A DNA stretch of 64,000 nucleotides, taken from the NCBI GenBank assembly GCA_038049695.1, contig CP142455.1:31161501-31225500 (forward strand). Reading direction: 5' to 3'. A program made the position numbers and the translations under genes. The stretch is from Cinnamomum chago (lineage: Eukaryota > Streptophyta > Magnoliopsida > Laurales > Lauraceae). Positions 56,001 to 64,000 of this stretch are shown here, in pieces (the first letter of the stretch is position 1; each line of letters begins with the position of its first letter). The notes under the pieces were generated by a model. It had not been told where the DNA came from, did no database searches, and saw only the letters and a program-made list of their open reading frames with translations.

Positions 56001-56236
56001 CATTTTTTTGCCGACGCTGTTGGAATTGCCGACGTTTGGGACGACGCACCATTGCGTCGGCGAATGGCCCTTTTTAGCCGATGCTAAACATTATTACGTC
56101 GGGAATGGTTTTCTTGGCATTAGGTTGCCGACGTGGTGCCGACGCATTGTACTACGTCGGTAAAGCCTGTCCCAACGCAATTCTGATTTTTCCAGATGCG
56201 GTGACTGCGTTGGCAAAACTGTATTTTGTTGTAGTG

Positions 56237-56751
56237 AAGACAGAATTTCCTAAAATACGAAACTTGGCATGTGAGATAACCCAATGGCCTGAACTAATAA
56301 ATCACTTAATTTTTGTTGGTAGAATTAGTCATTTAAGTTATGGACCCTCTTTGTAAACTGGAACTATGCTGGTATTTTTTTAGCCTTATTTTATAAGTCT
56401 TCAAGGATGCATTTGGCCCATGGCCTGCATCAGATTGCCGAAGAGACTGTGAAGCCAATTATGGAGAACAGAATTGATGAGCCATCAATGCTTTGAATGG
56501 CCATGAAGAAGATGAAGCATGGGAGTGGGATCTCTCAGTGCTTGAAGTTGAGGTTTGGTTTTGGTGGATGGAACTATGGCTGCTTAAGAATCAAGAGGAG
56601 AAGAAAGACTCAGACGTGGACAGCAAAGGGAGCTTCTCCTTCTTCAACTAAGTGATTTTGTTTCCTCTTCTTCTACAAATGATTTTTCTGATGCTACTAC
56701 TACTATTACCGTCACATCCGCTACCTCTGCATCTGCTAGCATTGAACATAA
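56237..56751. repeat. 515-bp direct duplication, downstream copy
   Basis: Starts exactly at the base after the CACTA terminus (GTAGTG then AAGACAG) and runs to GAACATAA, beyond which the two copies diverge. See the upstream copy at 49412-49926. Confidence 0.9.
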
Positions 56752-56860
56752 TGTGGCTGCCACCACAATTGCTGCTTATTCAATTCCTAGCTCAACCAAT
56801 GAGGGCGAATTATCACTTTGGAGCTCTCTAGATTTCCCTCCCATCTGTTCTTTTACTTAG
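56633..56860 (+). pseudogene. Ser/Thr-rich reading frame, possible gene tail
   Basis: A 75-codon frame spans the right edge of the duplication: LSDFVSSSSTNDFSDATTTI, VAATTIAAYSIPSSTNEGEL, then LWSSLDFPPICSFT and stop. It has the look of the C-terminus of a regulatory protein. The upstream copy loses it after ASIEH. There is no domain, so the call is weak. Confidence 0.25.
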
Positions 56861-59012
56861 TTAAAAAGGTGCTTTTTACTTCATTTCCCCACTTTAAAGT
56901 TCTTAAAGCAATCAATGATTCAAGTTCCTAAAGCAATCAATGTTGACTAAAAGTTGAGATAACTTTCATGTACAACAATTTCGATCGCCAATGCATAGAC
57001 AGCTCAGTGGCACAGGAATACTGATATAAAGGGAGCAACCTGGGGTTGATCCCCTACTCTCACAGTTGAAGTTTCAATCCTGTGCTGTTGAGGCACTCAG
57101 AAGGGACAAAAAAAAACAGCAATTTTCATGTTTACTGGTCATGACTGAATCTGATAATCAGAATGTAGCATTCAGGAATTTAAGAGAATCTTTTATTCGT
57201 AATGCTTACTAATTGTAACATGATAGTGTGACAAATCTCCTTTGCGTAGGAATCATTTTGAGAGTATTCAAAGTTTCTAATCCTGTTTCAGATATGAGAT
57301 TTAAGTAGCAATTTGGTTTAACAGCTTCCTTTTGGTTATAATAAAACTAAGCTGATTTTTCTGAACGAGTATAAACCATATACTAAACAAGTTGCTGATG
57401 ATAATAACAATAAAAATCCAAGGAGTTTGTTGTCACAATGTCACTACAATGCTTTATGTGAAGTACTCAGCTAATACTAACTGTAGTGCTCCCCTTCGCA
57501 CTTCTGTCTTACAGGTGATTCGCAGCTTGTCATTGCTAGTTAATGAAATTGTTATTTGGGAAAGCATGATTATAACTTTTCCTTTTTATTTAGAGGATTG
57601 TGCTTCGATCTCCTTCTCATACACTTTCTGCAGTTTTAGTGTTTTTTTTTTTTTTTTACTTGATGAAATTTGTGCTGACTGTTTGCTGCTAGTGATCAAT
57701 TCAATTGTGTGAAAAACGGCTAGGACAATGAACATTAAAATTGTTTCTTGAGAATCGAAGATCAAGGACATGCTTGGTTAATGCCAATTGAATTCCTAAG
57801 TATTTGTAGAAATGGGCTTTTACCATCAAAGATGCCAATTTTACCTGGACCCCTTCAGCCCCTTCCATAGGACCATGATGGAATTCATAGGCCACTGACC
57901 ATGAACTTCTTTTCCTGAAGCATCCTGTATCCATACCCCAATAAATATTTGCATGTTATAGAAGGTAGATACCCCAATATATATTTTCATGTTAAAGAAG
58001 GTCTAAGAATGGTCTTGAATAGGAAATTGGGCCATAAATATTCATGGAATGGAACCAAATTTTGTGTCTCAATGAAAGTTAGAACTCACTTTTATGAGTT
58101 TTACATTGCCTCAATTAGATAAGAAATCATTTATAATGGATATCAAGTTGAATTTCTATTATAAATTACCCTTTTTTTTAAAGACAAAAAATGCCCCTGT
58201 AATAAGCTCTTATTTGAAAATTTACCAAACATATTTTTTCACATAGATCCATTTAAGTTAGATATATTGCATGTGTTACCAAACGGTCTACTTGAAAAGA
58301 GTCTATATCTCACAGATCTATTTCTCGCAGATCTGTTTGAGACAGATCTATTTCAAATATATAAGATTTGCCAAACAGGCTCTAATAGTTACATTTTTAC
58401 TTTCTTCGAGAGTGTGATTTCAAACCAGCCTCATTTTTTAAAACATAGGTTCAAACAGTGGCTCGTATTGAAACTTGTAACGAGTCATAACCAGGGGTTG
58501 ATGGACCTGCTTCCATTCTGGTTAGCAATCTGAATCCATAATTATGATTTAGCCTCTGAAAATCACAAATGACAAACCCAGTGGCCTTAGCTTTTGACAT
58601 ATCGATCTATTTAAAGCCAAAACACTCGGATTCAGTGGGATAATAATGATGATTCTTGCTTAAAATCAATGAAAGGTGTGCAGAAACTGGTGTGCTGCAG
58701 TCTATTCTTTCGTGACAAACCGGGTATTATTATGGCAAATTTTTAAAAGCCGGGCACTGCTCATATTTAACAATCATCCGAGTTATGTATAATATTCAAT
58801 TGATCATGCAAGATTTGGAAACCGCTGCACTTTATCTCACCGTTAAGCTTTGGAATCCTACTTTGTTGATTCAAACGTATGGTTGAAATCGTCATGTGAT
58901 GGGTTTGAGAAGCAACAACAAAGATAAGAGGGAGAAACAGCAACTCCCCTTGTGAATGGATAGATTATGTAGAAGATCTAATGTCTTAAGGATAGCATGG
59001 GGGTTCCTGAAA
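56861..59012. other. Gene-free stretch
   Basis: A tRNA-like remnant may lie at 57000-57090 (CAGCTCAGTGGCACAGG ... GGGGTTGATCCCC). Repeated AGATCTATTTC/AGATCTGTTT text lies at 58310-58350. No gene is recognised. Confidence 0.45.
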
Positions 59013-59151
59013 CAGCGGGTCTACAGACCCTGACGCCCGGACCCTGGATGGGAGCCCGACTCCCCTGGGTCCGTTGCCCCTGGGATCCAACGGACCCCAG
59101 GGGAGTCGAGCTCCCATCCGGGGTCCAGGCATCAGGGTCTTTAGACTTTTT
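59013..59151. mobile_element. GC-rich hairpin MITE with 10-bp target duplication
   Basis: Almost the whole 139 bp folds back. The left arm has GACCCTGACGCCCGGACCCT and GGATGGGAGCCCGACTCCCC; the right arm, reverse-complemented, has GACCCTGATGCCTGGACCCC and GGATGGGAGCTCGACTCCCC. GTTCCTGAAA stands on both sides (59003-59012 and 59152-59161) as a perfect target duplication. Nine or ten bases suggests a Mutator-related element. It lies about 520 bp beyond the EPSP synthase stop codon. Confidence 0.75.
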
Positions 59152-59667
59152 GTTCCTGAAAATGACCCTAGCTCAGTTTGCTAAGTTAACATATATACAA
59201 ATGAATACAACCATTAAGTACGACTTCTGTCATGGGTTACGCTCTAATGCTGCTGAACAGATTACAAATGGCCAACTGCAGCCATCATATAGAAAGGGCA
59301 TGGAAGGCATAAGAAATTCCTTAAAATTCTAGTGGATAGTGGCGAATTGCATTCATTCTTACTAAAAAAAATAAAAAATGGGTATTGTTATTTGTATCTC
59401 TGCAATGTTCCTCCTAAATCATTCATCTTAAATCAAACATGGATAAGCATCAGCTAAACCAACATCCATGAATATCTTCAGTAAAGTTGTCAAGTGAGGA
59501 TCATTTATAGTTCCCGTGACAAAGAGTCATAGAACAACGAACTAGCTTGAATAAATATATTAGAATGTCTTCAAAATAATTATGCTTGGAAATCACAGAA
59601 TTATGTGATACAACATTTACTTATAAAAGGGTCTCTACAGGAGATGACCCAACGACTAACACACCAC

Positions 59668-64000
<4,333 letters not shown>

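Larger units (their letters stand above)
49927..56236 (+). mobile_element. Second CACTA element, left end missing, with captured gene fragment
   Basis: The right end at 56236 reads TATTTTGTTGTAGTG, the complement of a CACTACAACAAAA terminal repeat, followed by AAG. A CCGACG/CGTCGG subterminal array fills 55031-56200. The plus-strand ORF at 53593-54653 is a CACTA TNPA-like protein. A left terminal repeat is not found anywhere to the left and no TNP2 gene is present. The left 6.3 kb begins abruptly at GAGTGTGAAGATCCC after the 515-bp repeat. 49927-52420 holds no gene I can name. Confidence 0.75.

Overview
The window reads as nuclear DNA of a flowering plant. It is AT-rich, coding exons are separated by GT-AG introns, and most of it is transposon-derived sequence. 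The recognisable host genes are plant ones: a plastid-type EPSP synthase, a membrane LRR receptor-like protein, a mitochondrial-type tRNA threonylcarbamoyltransferase, a thiolase fragment and a JmjC-domain fragment. Nothing in the sequence fixes the species.

Layout. 1-7.7 kb is gene-free, with a 125-bp tandem repeat, a GC-rich repeat and an old local multiplication at 2.4-5 kb. 7.77-21.6 kb is one large degenerate CACTA (En/Spm) transposon on the minus strand. It has CCGATATAA-type subterminal repeats, a broken TNP2 transposase gene and a TNPA-like gene. It also holds a nested retroelement, with its own plant-transposon-protein ORF, full of GCTAGC palindromes. 22.4-26.1 kb is an intronless LRR receptor-like protein gene intact in frame except for two stop codons; a remnant of a second copy lies at 29.5 kb. 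26.7-32 kb carries several small inverted-repeat elements, two with convincing target-site duplications (Mutator-like at 26.75 kb, hAT-like at 31.1 kb). 35.3-37.1 kb holds copia and LINE fragments, with a tRNA-like SINE inside the LINE. 37.5-39.25 kb holds, on one strand, exons 1-2 of a TsaD/Qri7-type gene followed by three exons of a broken acetyl-CoA acetyltransferase gene. 39.4-46.7 kb is MITEs, SINE-like pieces and an LTR-like segment. 47.1-48.3 kb is a two-exon Myb/SANT-like gene with one frameshift. 49.4-56.75 kb is a second CACTA element that has lost its left end. It carries an antisense fragment of a JmjC (JMJ20/JMJD4-like) gene and a 193-bp tandem array, and it is flanked by a near-perfect 515-bp duplication. 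59.7-64 kb is the 3' two thirds of an EPSP synthase gene on the minus strand, running out of the window.

Only EPSP synthase looks clearly functional. The TsaD exons look intact but no later exon is visible. The rest is a record of transposon activity: nested insertions, gene-fragment capture and repair scars. The most unusual structure is the second CACTA element. The upstream 515-bp copy preserves the empty target site and the downstream copy is the post-insertion half-site. This suggests a repair event that copied the empty allele and then joined into the middle of the element.
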